NCBI GenBank assembly: GCA_038046785.1
Contig: JBBSVM010000001.1
Span: 157,876 to 221,875 of the forward strand
Source: JAHFTW01 sp038046785
GTDB lineage: Archaea > Thermoplasmatota > E2 > JACPAO01 > JAHFTW01
Direction: 5' to 3'
Length of the DNA stretch: 64,000 nt
Within the stretch, counting starts at the first letter, position 1; each line of letters starts with the position of its first letter. Under the pieces are notes generated by a model. That model did no database searches, was not told the DNA's origin, and saw only the letters and a list, made by a program, of their open reading frames with translations. Shown here piece by piece: positions 8,192 to 17,058 of the stretch. A program made the translations under genes and the position numbers.

Positions 8192-8499
8192 GAGCGGAAG
8201 CAGTCGCGGCAGAACACGTCGCGGCCGGCGGTCGGCTTGAACGGCACCTGGGTGGCTTGGCCACAGCGGGTGCAGGTCGTGTCGAACATCGGGCGGTCAG
8301 CGCCGCCGGCGCCGCCGAAGCCGCCGGAGCGGGGGGGGCGGTCGCCGAACGAGCGGGGGCCTGCGGGGCGGTTCTTTGCGAAGCAGTCGCGGCACAGCAC
8401 GGGGCGGGTGCCGGAGGGCTTGAAGGGGACGGTCGTCTGTTTGCCGCACTCGCCGCAAACAACATCGAAGTCTTGGCGGGGGGGCCTGTCGTTGTACAT
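8176..8499 (-). CDS. Small protein with two CxxC...CxxC zinc modules
   Basis: 107 aa. Two near-identical zinc modules are joined by a Gly/Arg-rich linker: VVCGECGKQTTVPFKPSGTR with VLCRDCF (about 14-40), and TTCTRCGQATQVPFKPTAGR with VFCRDCF (about 74-100). Each has four Cys in CxxC-x(17)-CxxC spacing, the arrangement of the archaeal/bacterial CxxC-x17-CxxC zinc-ribbon family found in small proteins and at the ends of RNA helicases. The RGG-like linker and basic character suggest nucleic-acid binding. Two modules in tandem imply an internal duplication. Upstream on the minus strand, near 8560, is a CATATAG stretch that may be its promoter. Confidence 0.8.
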   Translation of the reverse strand: MYNDRPPRQDFDVVCGECGKQTTVPFKPSGTRPVLCRDCFAKNRPAGPRSFGDRPPRSGGFGGAGGADRPMFDTTCTRCGQATQVPFKPTAGRDVFCRDCFRSANPR

Positions 8500-8585
8500 T
8501 TCTATTACCTACTTGGGGAGACCCTGCGGCCCCCCACGATTTCTTCCCACTCACCCCTCCTATATGAAGAAGCCGGGTGGTAGTT

Positions 8586-11084
8586 TCACAACTGTTCGAC
8601 CGGCAGCCGCGCGCGCATTCGCGCAAGAGCGCGGCGGCCGATGCGACCCGCCACCAGGGGCGTTGCCACCAGGGTCAGAACCCAGACGTAGAGCGCTCCC
8701 GCCGCAGTCAAGATGGCGAGATTCTTGGTCTGCAGGAAGTAGAGGCCGGCCAGGGGGAGGAACGCGGCGATCGTGGTAAGCGCAGTGCCTGTCACGGCGC
8801 GTCCCACCGTGCGGTAGGCAGCGTCGCGCGCCTCCATTCGGTCGAGGCCTGCGGCACGCTTGGCCCATGCCGCCTCCACGACCTGGATGTGCCCGTCCAC
8901 GCCGACGGCGACGGTGACCGCGAAGGCCAGCAAGAACAGTTGCGACAGCCGCGCGACGTTGGCGGGGGCGCCTCCATCGGCGGCCTGCTGGTAGAGGGCG
9001 TCGAGGGCGGGGATGCTGGCGAGAAGCAGGAGCGCGCCGAGCAGGACGATGGCGATTCCGACGAGGGCGGCGAGGATGCCGTGCCAGCCGCGCCGTGCCC
9101 ACGCGACGAGCAAGCCGAGGCCGACAACCGCGGCGACGCCGAAGATTGCGAGTTGGACGTCGCGCACGATGGTGGTGGCGACGGCGTCGCGGTTGAGCGG
9201 GGCTCCAGCCGCATGGACGCGGTAGCCGTCGCCGAGGTCGGCAGCAAGCAGGGCCGCTTCGTCGCGCAGGCCATTGGCGAGCTGGGCAAGTTCCTCCGCA
9301 TTGTCCCACGGGTCGGCCTGCGCCGCGACGACGGCGAGCCGGTAGTCGCGCGAGATGGTGAACGGGGCGAGGTTGCGCCAGAGCGGGTCCTCGAACAGGG
9401 CGTCCAGCGCCGCGCGCGCTTCCTCGGTAGTGTCGGGCAAGTCTTGGCTCGGTACGATTCCCGCCTTGCTCACTGCGCCGGGGATGACGATGCCGCCGGG
9501 AAGGTTCGCAGTTGCGCCTGCGACCGCGACGTCGGCGAACCCCTGGTCGGTTGCGGCGTCGGCGCGCAGGATGTCCACAATGCTTGACGCGGAGCGGATG
9601 CTGGTGCGATTGGCCGTGCGCTGGGTCGCCGCTTCGAGGGCGCGCAGGGCGTCGGGCTGGGCGATGTCGCCCTCGACGACGAGGTAGCCGCGCTCGAAGG
9701 CGCCGTACTCCGCTTCGACGCGGCGCTGCAGCACCACGTTGGGGTCGTCCTGCGGGAACTGGTCGCTGCTGCGGCCCGCCTCTGATTCCACCCGCAGCGT
9801 CCCGACCGCTCCCACCACGACGAGGGCGATGAGAAGCAGGATGGCAACGCGGGGGCGGCCCAGTTGCGAGGCGGTCCGCGCAACCCAGGCGCCGATGCGG
9901 TCGGGCCGAGAGCGCGGCGGGCGCTCAGGTAGGACGGCACGCAGGGCAGGAGCAACGGTGAGGCTCGCGACGAGACCGAAGCCGATGCCGAGTGCGCCGA
10001 GAAGTCCCACTTGCGCGAAGAGCGGAGCGGAGACGCCCAGCAAGACGAGGAGGCCGAGCGCCGCGACGAGTGCGCTCAGGGCAACGGGGGGACCCACCTC
10101 GCGCAGAGCCTGCGAAAGGGCGACGCTCGCCGCGTTGCCCGCCTCGCGCAGTTGCCGGTTGCGGTGCAGGATGTGCAGCGCGTAGTCCATGCCGATGCCG
10201 GTGACGAGCGGGGCAAGGAAGATTGTGAGGAACGAGACCGGAATGCCGAGCCAGCCGACCGCACCGAACGCGGCGGCGGTGGCGGCAAGCAGGCCGACGG
10301 CGGCAGCAACGATGTCGCCGATGCGGCGCACCACGAGCAACAGTGCGAGAGCGGTCGCGGCCACCGCGACGAGGCTCCAGGTCGCAAGGTCGGAGGCGGT
10401 GCGCTCGTCGGCGACTTGGCTGATGGTGGCAAGGCCGGAAGGCTCGGGCGGCCCTGTCACACGTTTCGTCCCATCCAGCAAGCCATCCTGGGTCTGGAGC
10501 TGCCACGCCTGGGCGGCACGGGCGACCTCGGCGGCGGTGTCGCGGGTGGCGCGGTTGTCTTGGGTTGTGAGGAAGAAGAGCGCAATGGCGCTTCGTCCGC
10601 CCTCCGCGAGCACTTCGCGGCCCGAATCGCCGCGCACTTCGTCGCGCACCTGGCCGTAGGTGACCGGGTCGGAGGGCACCGAGTAGCTTGCGGGTTCGGG
10701 GTTCCCAAGCGTCACGAGTTTCTGGAACATGTAGTGTCCCGCTCGCATCGCCTCGTAGACGCTCAGACTGGAGCCGACGCCCGGCACCTGCTCGATGGCG
10801 GCGGTGAGACTTTCCTGCTCCTGAACGAGGGCATCGAAGCCAGCGTCCGAACGCAAATCCACACCCCGAAGTGCGGGCTGATAGAGGGCAACGAAGCGTG
10901 TGCCGTCCAGCTCGGCGAGAAGGGCGCGGTAGGCTTCCACCTCGGGCCCAGGCGGGACCGTGTCGACGAAATCCACATTCGTCTCGAGCCGGGTGATGCC
11001 GAGGCCGCTTGCGATGAGCAGGCCGCCGACCAGGAGCAGCACCAAACCTGGCTGGCGCGCGGGGAGGTCGGCCAACCGCGTCAC
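8586..11084 (-). CDS. RND-superfamily (MMPL-type) transporter
   Basis: 832 aa from a GTG start. Two repeats each consist of one helix, a large extracytoplasmic loop and a five-helix bundle, the RND/MMPL plan. The helix-4-type motifs are TGIGMDYALHILHRNRQLRE in the first half and VAVGVDGHIQVVEAAW in the second. Archaeal members of this family are thought to move lipids or hydrophobic molecules using the proton gradient. The gene follows sucD after 60 bp on the same strand. The substrate cannot be told from sequence. Confidence 0.88.
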   Translation of the reverse strand: MTRLADLPARQPGLVLLLVGGLLIASGLGITRLETNVDFVDTVPPGPEVEAYRALLAELDGTRFVALYQPALRGVDLRSDAGFDALVQEQESLTAAIEQVPGVGSSLSVYEAMRAGHYMFQKLVTLGNPEPASYSVPSDPVTYGQVRDEVRGDSGREVLAEGGRSAIALFFLTTQDNRATRDTAAEVARAAQAWQLQTQDGLLDGTKRVTGPPEPSGLATISQVADERTASDLATWSLVAVAATALALLLVVRRIGDIVAAAVGLLAATAAAFGAVGWLGIPVSFLTIFLAPLVTGIGMDYALHILHRNRQLREAGNAASVALSQALREVGPPVALSALVAALGLLVLLGVSAPLFAQVGLLGALGIGFGLVASLTVAPALRAVLPERPPRSRPDRIGAWVARTASQLGRPRVAILLLIALVVVGAVGTLRVESEAGRSSDQFPQDDPNVVLQRRVEAEYGAFERGYLVVEGDIAQPDALRALEAATQRTANRTSIRSASSIVDILRADAATDQGFADVAVAGATANLPGGIVIPGAVSKAGIVPSQDLPDTTEEARAALDALFEDPLWRNLAPFTISRDYRLAVVAAQADPWDNAEELAQLANGLRDEAALLAADLGDGYRVHAAGAPLNRDAVATTIVRDVQLAIFGVAAVVGLGLLVAWARRGWHGILAALVGIAIVLLGALLLLASIPALDALYQQAADGGAPANVARLSQLFLLAFAVTVAVGVDGHIQVVEAAWAKRAAGLDRMEARDAAYRTVGRAVTGTALTTIAAFLPLAGLYFLQTKNLAILTAAGALYVWVLTLVATPLVAGRIGRRALARMRARLPVEQL

Positions 11085-11144
11085 GCTTCGCGCGACGGCG
11101 CCGCCGTCATCAAGTTTCTCCGCTCTGGCGTGGACCTGTCCAGT

Positions 11145-12029
11145 TCAGAGCTTGAGGTCAGCCTTGACGAAGCCCGCGATGTCGGTCGGGAACACCGCGA
11201 CCTTCACGCCAGCCGCCTTGAACGCGGCGAGCTTGCTGGCGGCGGTGCCCTTGCCCTTCTCGACCAATGCACCGGCATGGCCCATTTTCTTGCCTTCTGG
11301 TGCGGTCTGGCCGGCGACGTAAGCGTAGACTGGCTTGCGCTTGGCGAGGCCGGTCTTCTGGATGTACTCGGCCGCCTCCTCTTCGTGGCCGCCGCCAATC
11401 TCGCCGACGAGCACGATGGCTTTGGTGTCGGCGTCGTTCTCGAAGAGCTTCACGGCGTCGAGCAGGGTGGTGCCCGGGATGGGGTCGCCGCCGAGACCGA
11501 GAACGCTGCTCTGGCCGATGCCGGCCTCAGAAAGCGCGCTGACAATCTCGTAGGTGAGGGTGCCGGACTTCGAGGCGACGGCGACCGGGCCGGGCTTGAA
11601 GATGACGCCGGGCAGGATGCCCACCTTCGACTTCGGGCCAGGGCTGCAGGCGCCCGGGCAGTTGGGGCCGATGAGGGTGACGCCCTTCGCCTTTGCGTAG
11701 TTGACGAAGACGGCGGAGTCGTGCACCGGGATGTGCTCGGTGATGACAATGACCACTTTGCAGCCGGCGTCGACCGCCTCGATGACGGCGTCCTTGGCAA
11801 ACGGCGCCGGGACGAAGATGAGCGAGGTGTTGGCCTTGGCGACCTGGACCGCCTCGGCGACGGTGTCGAAGACGGGAACATCATGCACTTTCTCGCCGCC
11901 CTTGCCGGGGGTGACGCCGGCGACGACGGTGGTGCCGAACTGCTTCATCTGACCGATGTGGAACGTGCCCTGCGCGCCGGTGGCGCCCTGGACGACGATG
12001 CGGGAATCAGGCGTGAGGACGACGACCAT
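11145..12029 (-). CDS. sucD: Succinate--CoA ligase, alpha subunit
   Basis: 294 aa, the normal size of SucD. The N-terminal CoA-binding Rossmann domain carries VVQGATGAQGTFHIGQMKQF, the mid-region GPNCPGACSP is diagnostic, and the phosphorylated His is H251 in KKMGHAGALVEKGKGTA. With SucC it interconverts succinyl-CoA, ADP (or GDP) and phosphate with succinate, CoA and ATP (GTP) in the TCA cycle. Its ATG overlaps the sucC stop by one base (TAATG), which favours coupled synthesis of the two subunits. Confidence 0.96.
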   Translation of the reverse strand: MVVVLTPDSRIVVQGATGAQGTFHIGQMKQFGTTVVAGVTPGKGGEKVHDVPVFDTVAEAVQVAKANTSLIFVPAPFAKDAVIEAVDAGCKVVIVITEHIPVHDSAVFVNYAKAKGVTLIGPNCPGACSPGPKSKVGILPGVIFKPGPVAVASKSGTLTYEIVSALSEAGIGQSSVLGLGGDPIPGTTLLDAVKLFENDADTKAIVLVGEIGGGHEEEAAEYIQKTGLAKRKPVYAYVAGQTAPEGKKMGHAGALVEKGKGTAASKLAAFKAAGVKVAVFPTDIAGFVKADLKL

Positions 12030-13183
12030 TACGCCGCACCTCCTGCTTTGATGACCTTGTACGCGGAGGGGTTCTTCGCCATCTCGGCGGCCTTTTTGCT
12101 CGCGTCCTGGAGCGTGTTGGCGGTCTCCAGTCCGAACGAGTGGAGGATCTCGTTGGCCTCCTTGGCGTTCGTGCCCTTGATGCGGGTGATGATGGGGAAC
12201 TCGACGCCCTCCTTTTTGAGGACCTCGACGAGCCCCTTGGCGACGGTGTCGCATTTCGTGATGCCGCCAAACAGGTTGAGGAACATGACGGCGGGCTTCG
12301 CCTTCTTCATGAAGCGCACCGCCTGCGCCACCTTCTCCGGGTTGTCGGTGCCGCTGAGGTCGAGGAAGACGCCCGCCTTGCCGCCGAACTGCGTCAGCGC
12401 GTCGAGCGTGCCCATGGTGAGGCCGGCGCCGTTGGCCATGACGCCGATGTTGCCGTCGAGCTGGACAAGGGCGACGCCTGCGTTCTTGGCATCCTGCTCG
12501 AGCTCGGTCATCGTCTCGTCGCGCTGCTGGAACTCCTTGTGGCGGAAGAGGGCGGAGTCGTTGAGGACCACTTTGGCGTCGCCGGCGACGACCTTGCCGT
12601 CGCGCAGGACCGCGAGCGGGTTGACCTCGCACAGCTCGGCATCCACTTTGACGAACATGGTGTAGAGCTTGGCCATGATGGCGGTGAGCTGCTTCTGGAT
12701 GTCGGCGTCGAGCCCCGACTTGAGGAGAACGGCGCGGGCGTGGAAGGGCTGGAAGCCGGTCATCGGATCGATGGTGACCTTGTGGATGCGCTCCTCGGGC
12801 ACCGACTCGATCTCGACGCCGCCGTCAGCGCTGAAGATCATCATGAAGCGGCGCGTGGCGCGGTCGACGAGGAAGGAAAGGTAGAACTCCTTCGCAAAGT
12901 CGAGCTTCTGCGCCACCATGACCTTCTTCGTGATGTGGCCCTTGATGTCGAGGCCGAGGATGCTCTTGGTGACCGTGCGCAGTTCGGCCGCGTTCTCGGC
13001 GAACTTGACGCCGCCCGCCTTGCCGCGGCCGCCGACGAGAACCTGCGCCTTGACGACGACGGGGTAGGCCGCCTGGCCAATCTTCGCCTCGAGCTCGGTC
13101 ATCGATTCGACGACGAAGCCCTTCGCGCAAGGGATGTGGAAGGACTCGTAGAGCTCACGGCCCTGGTACTCGTACAGGTTCAC
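12029..13183 (-). CDS. sucC: Succinate--CoA ligase, beta subunit (ATP-grasp)
   Basis: 384 aa from a GTG start (MNLYEYQGRELYESFHIPCA, the typical SucC N-terminus with its ATP-grasp domain). Family motifs include VVKAQVLVGGRGKAGGVKFA, NPLAVLRDGKVVAGDAKVVL and LDGNIGVMANGAGLTMGTLD. It forms the nucleotide- and substrate-binding partner of SucD and is the first gene of the operon. A CCTCTTATGG box on the minus strand (13215-13224) lies about 35 nt before the start codon and probably drives a leaderless transcript. Confidence 0.96.
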   Translation of the reverse strand: MNLYEYQGRELYESFHIPCAKGFVVESMTELEAKIGQAAYPVVVKAQVLVGGRGKAGGVKFAENAAELRTVTKSILGLDIKGHITKKVMVAQKLDFAKEFYLSFLVDRATRRFMMIFSADGGVEIESVPEERIHKVTIDPMTGFQPFHARAVLLKSGLDADIQKQLTAIMAKLYTMFVKVDAELCEVNPLAVLRDGKVVAGDAKVVLNDSALFRHKEFQQRDETMTELEQDAKNAGVALVQLDGNIGVMANGAGLTMGTLDALTQFGGKAGVFLDLSGTDNPEKVAQAVRFMKKAKPAVMFLNLFGGITKCDTVAKGLVEVLKKEGVEFPIITRIKGTNAKEANEILHSFGLETANTLQDASKKAAEMAKNPSAYKVIKAGGAA

Positions 13184-13214
13184 AACGGCGCCTCAGGCGC
13201 GCGACTTGGGCGCT

Positions 13215-13224
13215 CCATAAGAGG
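13215..13224 (-). promoter_or_regulatory. TATA-like box of sucCD
   Basis: On the minus strand this reads CCTCTTATGG, with the A of TTAT about 35 nt upstream of the sucC GTG. It matches the CTTATG/TTTATG boxes seen before several other genes in the window. Confidence 0.5.
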
Positions 13225-13267
13225 GTTGCCCGCCCTCACTCCGGGGCGGGGCTTTGCCCACTCCGAA

Positions 13268-13276
13268 CGTTTATGC
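13268..13276 (+). promoter_or_regulatory. TATA-like box of the 13306 gene
   Basis: CGTTTATGC lies about 33 nt upstream of the ATG at 13306, consistent with a leaderless archaeal promoter. Confidence 0.5.
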
Positions 13277-13305
13277 GTCACAGTTAGCGTCCAGGCCTGG
13301 TCATT

Positions 13306-13539
13306 ATGGCCCTCACCAACTACGTACCGAACGCCGGCGCCAAACCCTTCGGGCTCGTCTGCCTCCTGCTGAACATCATCCCTGGCGTCGGCACCATCGT
13401 CGCCGGCGTGCGCGATGGCAGCAACCTCGTGCGCGACATCATCATCGGCATCCTGCAGTTCGTGCTGACCATCGGCATCATCGGCTTCATCTGGAGCATC
13501 GTCTGGGGCGTACTCATCTACCAGAAGTCACCGAAGTAG
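13306..13539 (+). CDS. Small two-helix membrane protein
   Basis: 77 aa. Two hydrophobic stretches, near residues 15-35 (LVCLLLNIIPGVGTIVAGVR) and 43-70 (DIIIGILQFVLTIGIIGFIW), are separated by a short charged turn. The PGVGTIVAG segment followed by a second helix resembles small membrane proteins common in archaea, but I do not recognise a functional family. It is the first gene of a short plus-strand run with another small membrane protein and an SDR. Confidence 0.65.
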   Translation: MALTNYVPNAGAKPFGLVCLLLNIIPGVGTIVAGVRDGSNLVRDIIIGILQFVLTIGIIGFIWSIVWGVLIYQKSPK

Positions 13540-13604
13540 CTTCGCGAACTGTGCTCCTTCCCCTTTCCCCCCAACCTTTTCTCGGGCCCTCGAATGGCCA
13601 TCCG

Positions 13605-13892
13605 ATGCGAACCCTCCGGCTCCAACTCACGCCGGCCGGTCGCATCACCTGGAGTCTCCTCAACGTCCTGCCCCTGCCGGGGCTTGGCGCCCTCTGGGTC
13701 GGCTGGCGCAACCCGCACAGCCGCCTGCTGCGCCACGGTTGGTTGCAGATGGTGCTGGTCGTGTTCGGAAGCTGGCCCCTCCTCGTCCCCGGCGCCATTG
13801 GCTTTGGCTGGGCCATTTTCGACGCAGTGCGCATCGGGCAAGCGGACCTTGCGCCGTTGCCCCCGAAGGCACAAGCCCAAGAGCCCGCGTAG
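13605..13892 (+). CDS. Small membrane protein
   Basis: 95 aa from ATG. The N-terminal part, LTPAGRITWSLLNVLPLPGL, is followed by GALWVGWRNPHSRLLRHGWL and a second long hydrophobic helix ending near GFGWAIFDAVRIG. Predicted to have two or three membrane segments. Its plan is like the 13306 gene (helix, Pro-Gly turn, helix), so the two may be distant relatives. Function unknown. The upstream extension of the open frame crosses the 13306 gene and is not used. Confidence 0.5.
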   Translation: MRTLRLQLTPAGRITWSLLNVLPLPGLGALWVGWRNPHSRLLRHGWLQMVLVVFGSWPLLVPGAIGFGWAIFDAVRIGQADLAPLPPKAQAQEPA

Positions 13893-13904
13893 CCATCGCG
13901 CGTC

Positions 13905-14735
13905 GTGGCCGCAAGCAAGCCCGTCGTCCTCGTCACCGGAACCTCCAGCGGCATCGGCCGCGAGGCGGTTGCGCATCTGCGCAGCGCGGGCGCCCTCGTC
14001 ATCGCCACGGCGCGCAAGATGGACGCCATCGCCGACTTGGCAGCCCCCGGCGAAGTGGAGTGCCTCGCGCTCGACGTCACCGACGACGCCTCGCGGAAGG
14101 CCGCGGTCGCGGAGGTCCTCGCTCGCCACGGCCGCATCGACGCCCTCGTCAACAACGCCGGCTACGGTGCGATGCTTGCCGTCGAAGAGACCCCCGGCGA
14201 CGCGATGCGGCGCATGTACGAGACGAACCTCTTCGGCCCGCACGAACTGGCGCGCCTCGTCCTGCCGACGATGCGCAAGCAAGGCACCGGCCGCATCGTC
14301 AACGTCGCCAGCATCGCCGGCCACGTCTCCGTCCCGCTTCTTGGCGCATACTGCTCGACGAAGTTCGCTCTGCGCGCCTTGACGCAGGCACTCAACAATG
14401 AGATTCGTCCCCTCGGCCTGCGCGCCGCGCTCATCGAGCCGGGCGTCATCAAGACCAACTTCGGGACGCACAGCCTCAAGGAGGCAACCACCGCCGGAGC
14501 GAACCTGGAGGGACCGTACGCGCCCTACTACCGGCGCTGGGGGGAGATGCGGATGCTGGGCGGCGGCGCGCACCCGCGCGTCATCGCGCGCCGCATCGTG
14601 CACGCCTGCCTCGCCCAATCGCCGCGCTTCCACTATTTTGCTCCCGCTCAGGCGAAGCTCGGCAACCTGTCGAAGCGGCTGCTGCCCGATGCGCTCATCG
14701 ATTTCGGAATGCGGTTCTGGCTGCGCGGAAAATAG
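13905..14735 (+). CDS. Short-chain dehydrogenase/reductase
   Basis: 276 aa from a GTG start. The NAD(P)-binding motif is VTGTSSGIGREA (TGxxxGIG), the structural motif is NNAG (in VNNAGYGAM), the catalytic Ser is in NVASIAGHVS, and the YxxxK pair is in GAYCSTKFAL. This is a classical SDR that reduces or oxidises a carbonyl/hydroxyl substrate with NAD(P). The substrate is unknown. It is convergent with hutG, and a palindromic repeat lies in the 74-bp gap. Confidence 0.9.
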   Translation: MAASKPVVLVTGTSSGIGREAVAHLRSAGALVIATARKMDAIADLAAPGEVECLALDVTDDASRKAAVAEVLARHGRIDALVNNAGYGAMLAVEETPGDAMRRMYETNLFGPHELARLVLPTMRKQGTGRIVNVASIAGHVSVPLLGAYCSTKFALRALTQALNNEIRPLGLRAALIEPGVIKTNFGTHSLKEATTAGANLEGPYAPYYRRWGEMRMLGGGAHPRVIARRIVHACLAQSPRFHYFAPAQAKLGNLSKRLLPDALIDFGMRFWLRGK

Positions 14736-14743
14736 TTGGACGT

Positions 14744-14808
14744 CTGACTCAGATTTCTCAGATGACTCAGAGACATCGCTTCTGTGAACTCTGCAGAATC
14801 TGAGTCAG
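14744..14808. repeat. Palindromic CAGATT-repeat element, copy 1
   Basis: The left arm GACTCAGATTTCTCAGATGA and the right arm GCAGAATCTGAGTC are inverted copies, each built of about 9-nt units with a CAGATT or CAGA core. It fills the gap between the convergent SDR and hutG genes. It belongs to a six-member family in this window and may act as a bidirectional terminator or be a REP-like element. Confidence 0.7.
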
Positions 14809-14809
14809 G

Positions 14810-15769
14810 CTAGGCGCGCGATGCAACGCCACCCATGAAGACGGCAACGAGGTAAGCCGCCGTGCGCGCCGTGTTGCCCGTTGCATCGAGATTGGGCGCG
14901 CACTCGACGAGGTCCATTCCCGCGCAGCGCGGGTCGGCGGCGATGCGGTGGACGAACTCGGCGGCCTCCGGGAGGGTCATGCCGCCGATGCCGGGGGCGC
15001 TCACGCCGGGGGCGATGGATTGGTCGAGGACGTCGAGGTCCACGCTCAGCCAGAGCCGGTCGGTGCCTTTGCGCGCTCGCGCAAGTGCCGCCTTCGCCGA
15101 CGCGGCGGCCCCTTTGGCGCGCACCTCCGCCATCGTGACAGGCTTGAGCCCGAGAATGGCCGCGCGCTCGGCCAACTGCTTGGTGTTGGCGAAGGGCCGG
15201 ATGCCCACCTCTGCGACGTTGACGGCGAGGACCGGTTGGCCCGCAAGTTCGGTGAGGATGCGACCGTACGGCGTTCCGCTCGATGGCTGCCCCTCGTAGG
15301 TGCGAACATCGTAGTGGGCATCGAGGACGACGAGGCCGAGTTTGCCCTTCTTGAGTTTGCGCGACTGTGCGAGCGCTTGGACGACGGGGAAGCTCTGGCT
15401 GTTGTCACCGCCCAGAACGACGAGCGGCTTTTCCTTCGCGAAGACGCCCTTCAAATTCGCGCGAACCGTTTCGTGCGTGGCAAGGGTGTCGTTTGCGTCG
15501 AGGCCGGCAACATCGCCAAGGTCGTGCCAGCGCAGGCTAGCGAGGTCGATGCCGCGTTCCGGGTCGTGCGTGGCAAGGAATCGGAACGCCTCCCGGATGG
15601 CGGTTGGACCACCGGCGGCTCCTTTGCGCCCAAGGACGGCACCGTCGAACGGCAGGCCGCACAGCAGAACATCGGCCTTCGCTCCACTCGATTGGAGTTC
15701 CAGGAGGCGCGGGTCGGAGGGGGACTTGCGCAGAGCGGGATAGGTCGCCGGACTGGGCTGGAACGCCAC
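14810..15769 (-). CDS. hutG: Arginase/agmatinase-family amidinohydrolase, probable formimidoylglutamase
   Basis: 319 aa, ureohydrolase fold. Metal-ligand motifs are LDAHYDVR (D150, H152, D154) and SVDLDVLDQSIAPG (D244, D246). The first ligand motif reads GGDNS instead of the GGDHS of arginases; Asn in this place is seen in some HutG-type proteins. Placement in the hut region, divergent from hutI by 35 bp, supports formimidoyl-L-glutamate hydrolysis to glutamate plus formamide, the last step of one histidine-degradation route. Agmatinase is the alternative. Confidence 0.75.
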   Translation of the reverse strand: MAFQPSPATYPALRKSPSDPRLLELQSSGAKADVLLCGLPFDGAVLGRKGAAGGPTAIREAFRFLATHDPERGIDLASLRWHDLGDVAGLDANDTLATHETVRANLKGVFAKEKPLVVLGGDNSQSFPVVQALAQSRKLKKGKLGLVVLDAHYDVRTYEGQPSSGTPYGRILTELAGQPVLAVNVAEVGIRPFANTKQLAERAAILGLKPVTMAEVRAKGAAASAKAALARARKGTDRLWLSVDLDVLDQSIAPGVSAPGIGGMTLPEAAEFVHRIAADPRCAGMDLVECAPNLDATGNTARTAAYLVAVFMGGVASRA

Positions 15770-15804
15770 GTTGGGCTTATCCAGAAGGGCGATTTGAGCG
15801 CGTC

Positions 15805-17058
15805 GTGAGCAACGGATTGGATGCCGACCTGCTGGTGAAGTCCTGCACGGTGGCGACGATGGAGGGGCCCCAGAAACCGCGCGACAAGCATGAAGCGGAT
15901 GACGCCGGCCTGGAGGCAGGCTGGAGCATCGCCATGAAGAACGGCCGCATCACCTTCGTCGGCCCGGACTCGGACTGGAAAGGCAAGGCGGCCCGCGTCA
16001 TCGAGGCGCGACGCAAACTGGTGACGCCGGGCTACGTGGATTCGCACAGCCACATCGTGTATGCGGGGGACCGATCCAAGGAGCTGAAACAGAAACTCCA
16101 GGGTAAATCCTACCTGGAGATTCTCGCCGCCGGCGGCGGCATCATGAACACCGTGCGTGCCACCCGCGAGGCAACAACGAACGAGCTGGAGGAGCAAGCG
16201 GCTGTGCGCGCCCGACGGATGCTCGCCTGCGGCACCACCACCCTCGAATCGAAGTCCGGCTATGGCCTCACCACGAAAGACGAGCTGCGCATGCTCGAGG
16301 TCAACCCGAAGCTCAGCAAGCGCACCGGCCTCCCCATCGTCAGCACGTTCCTGGGCGCCCACGCCGTCCCGGACGAGTTCAAGGGGCGCACCGACGCCTA
16401 CGTCGACCTCGTCGTGGACGAGATGCTGCCCGCCGTCGAAGCGCAGGAGATTGCCCGTTTCTGCGACGTCTTCGTCGAGGAGGGCGTCTTCACGCTGGAG
16501 CAGGGTGAGCGCATCTTGATGGCGGCGAAGAAACGCGGCTTCGAACTGCGCTTGCACGCCGATGAGATTGTCAACACGAAGGGTGCCGAACTCGCCGCCA
16601 AGGTGGGCTGCGTCAGCGCCGACCACCTGCTGCGCATCAGCGATTCCGGCATCCAGGCGATGGCGGACGCCGGCACCATCGCGACGCTTCTGCCCACCGT
16701 CCCCATCACCTTGATGAAACCCGAATGGGCCCCCGCCGCGGGTCTGATGGAGGCGCTCGTCCCGGTCGCCGTCGCCACCGACCACAACCCGAACAACCCG
16801 GTCGTGGACCTGCAGTTCGCGGCGCAGATGTCCTGCTACGCGATGGGGCTCACCCCGAATCAGGCGCTCACGTCGGTCACCTGGAACGCCGCCTGTGCGC
16901 TCGGCGTGGAAGGCCAAGTCGGCTCCATCGAGGTGGGAAAGATTGCCAACCTCGTCATCCACGACGTGGACCTACCGCAGAACTGGGTGGCCGAGCTTGG
17001 CCGCAACACGGCGAAAGCAGTCATCCTGAATGGGAAACTCGTCCCGCCGCAGTTGTGA
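15805..17058 (+). CDS. hutI: Imidazolonepropionase
   Basis: 417 aa from a GTG start. An amidohydrolase-fold enzyme: the metal-binding HxH is H81-x-H83 in GYVDSHSHIVYAGDR, and AAGGGIMNTVRATREA is the HutI substrate-binding signature. Further metal and substrate residues lie in LRLHADEI, SADHL and VAVATDHNPNN. It hydrolyses 4-imidazolone-5-propanoate to formimidoyl-glutamate, the step before HutG. The start follows the divergent hutG start by 35 bp, so the two probably share a promoter region. Confidence 0.93.
   Translation: MSNGLDADLLVKSCTVATMEGPQKPRDKHEADDAGLEAGWSIAMKNGRITFVGPDSDWKGKAARVIEARRKLVTPGYVDSHSHIVYAGDRSKELKQKLQGKSYLEILAAGGGIMNTVRATREATTNELEEQAAVRARRMLACGTTTLESKSGYGLTTKDELRMLEVNPKLSKRTGLPIVSTFLGAHAVPDEFKGRTDAYVDLVVDEMLPAVEAQEIARFCDVFVEEGVFTLEQGERILMAAKKRGFELRLHADEIVNTKGAELAAKVGCVSADHLLRISDSGIQAMADAGTIATLLPTVPITLMKPEWAPAAGLMEALVPVAVATDHNPNNPVVDLQFAAQMSCYAMGLTPNQALTSVTWNAACALGVEGQVGSIEVGKIANLVIHDVDLPQNWVAELGRNTAKAVILNGKLVPPQL

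Noticed and set aside
10011..12665. 884-aa plus-strand frame across the RND and suc genes
   Set aside because: Antisense to three well-supported genes and without any recognised motif.
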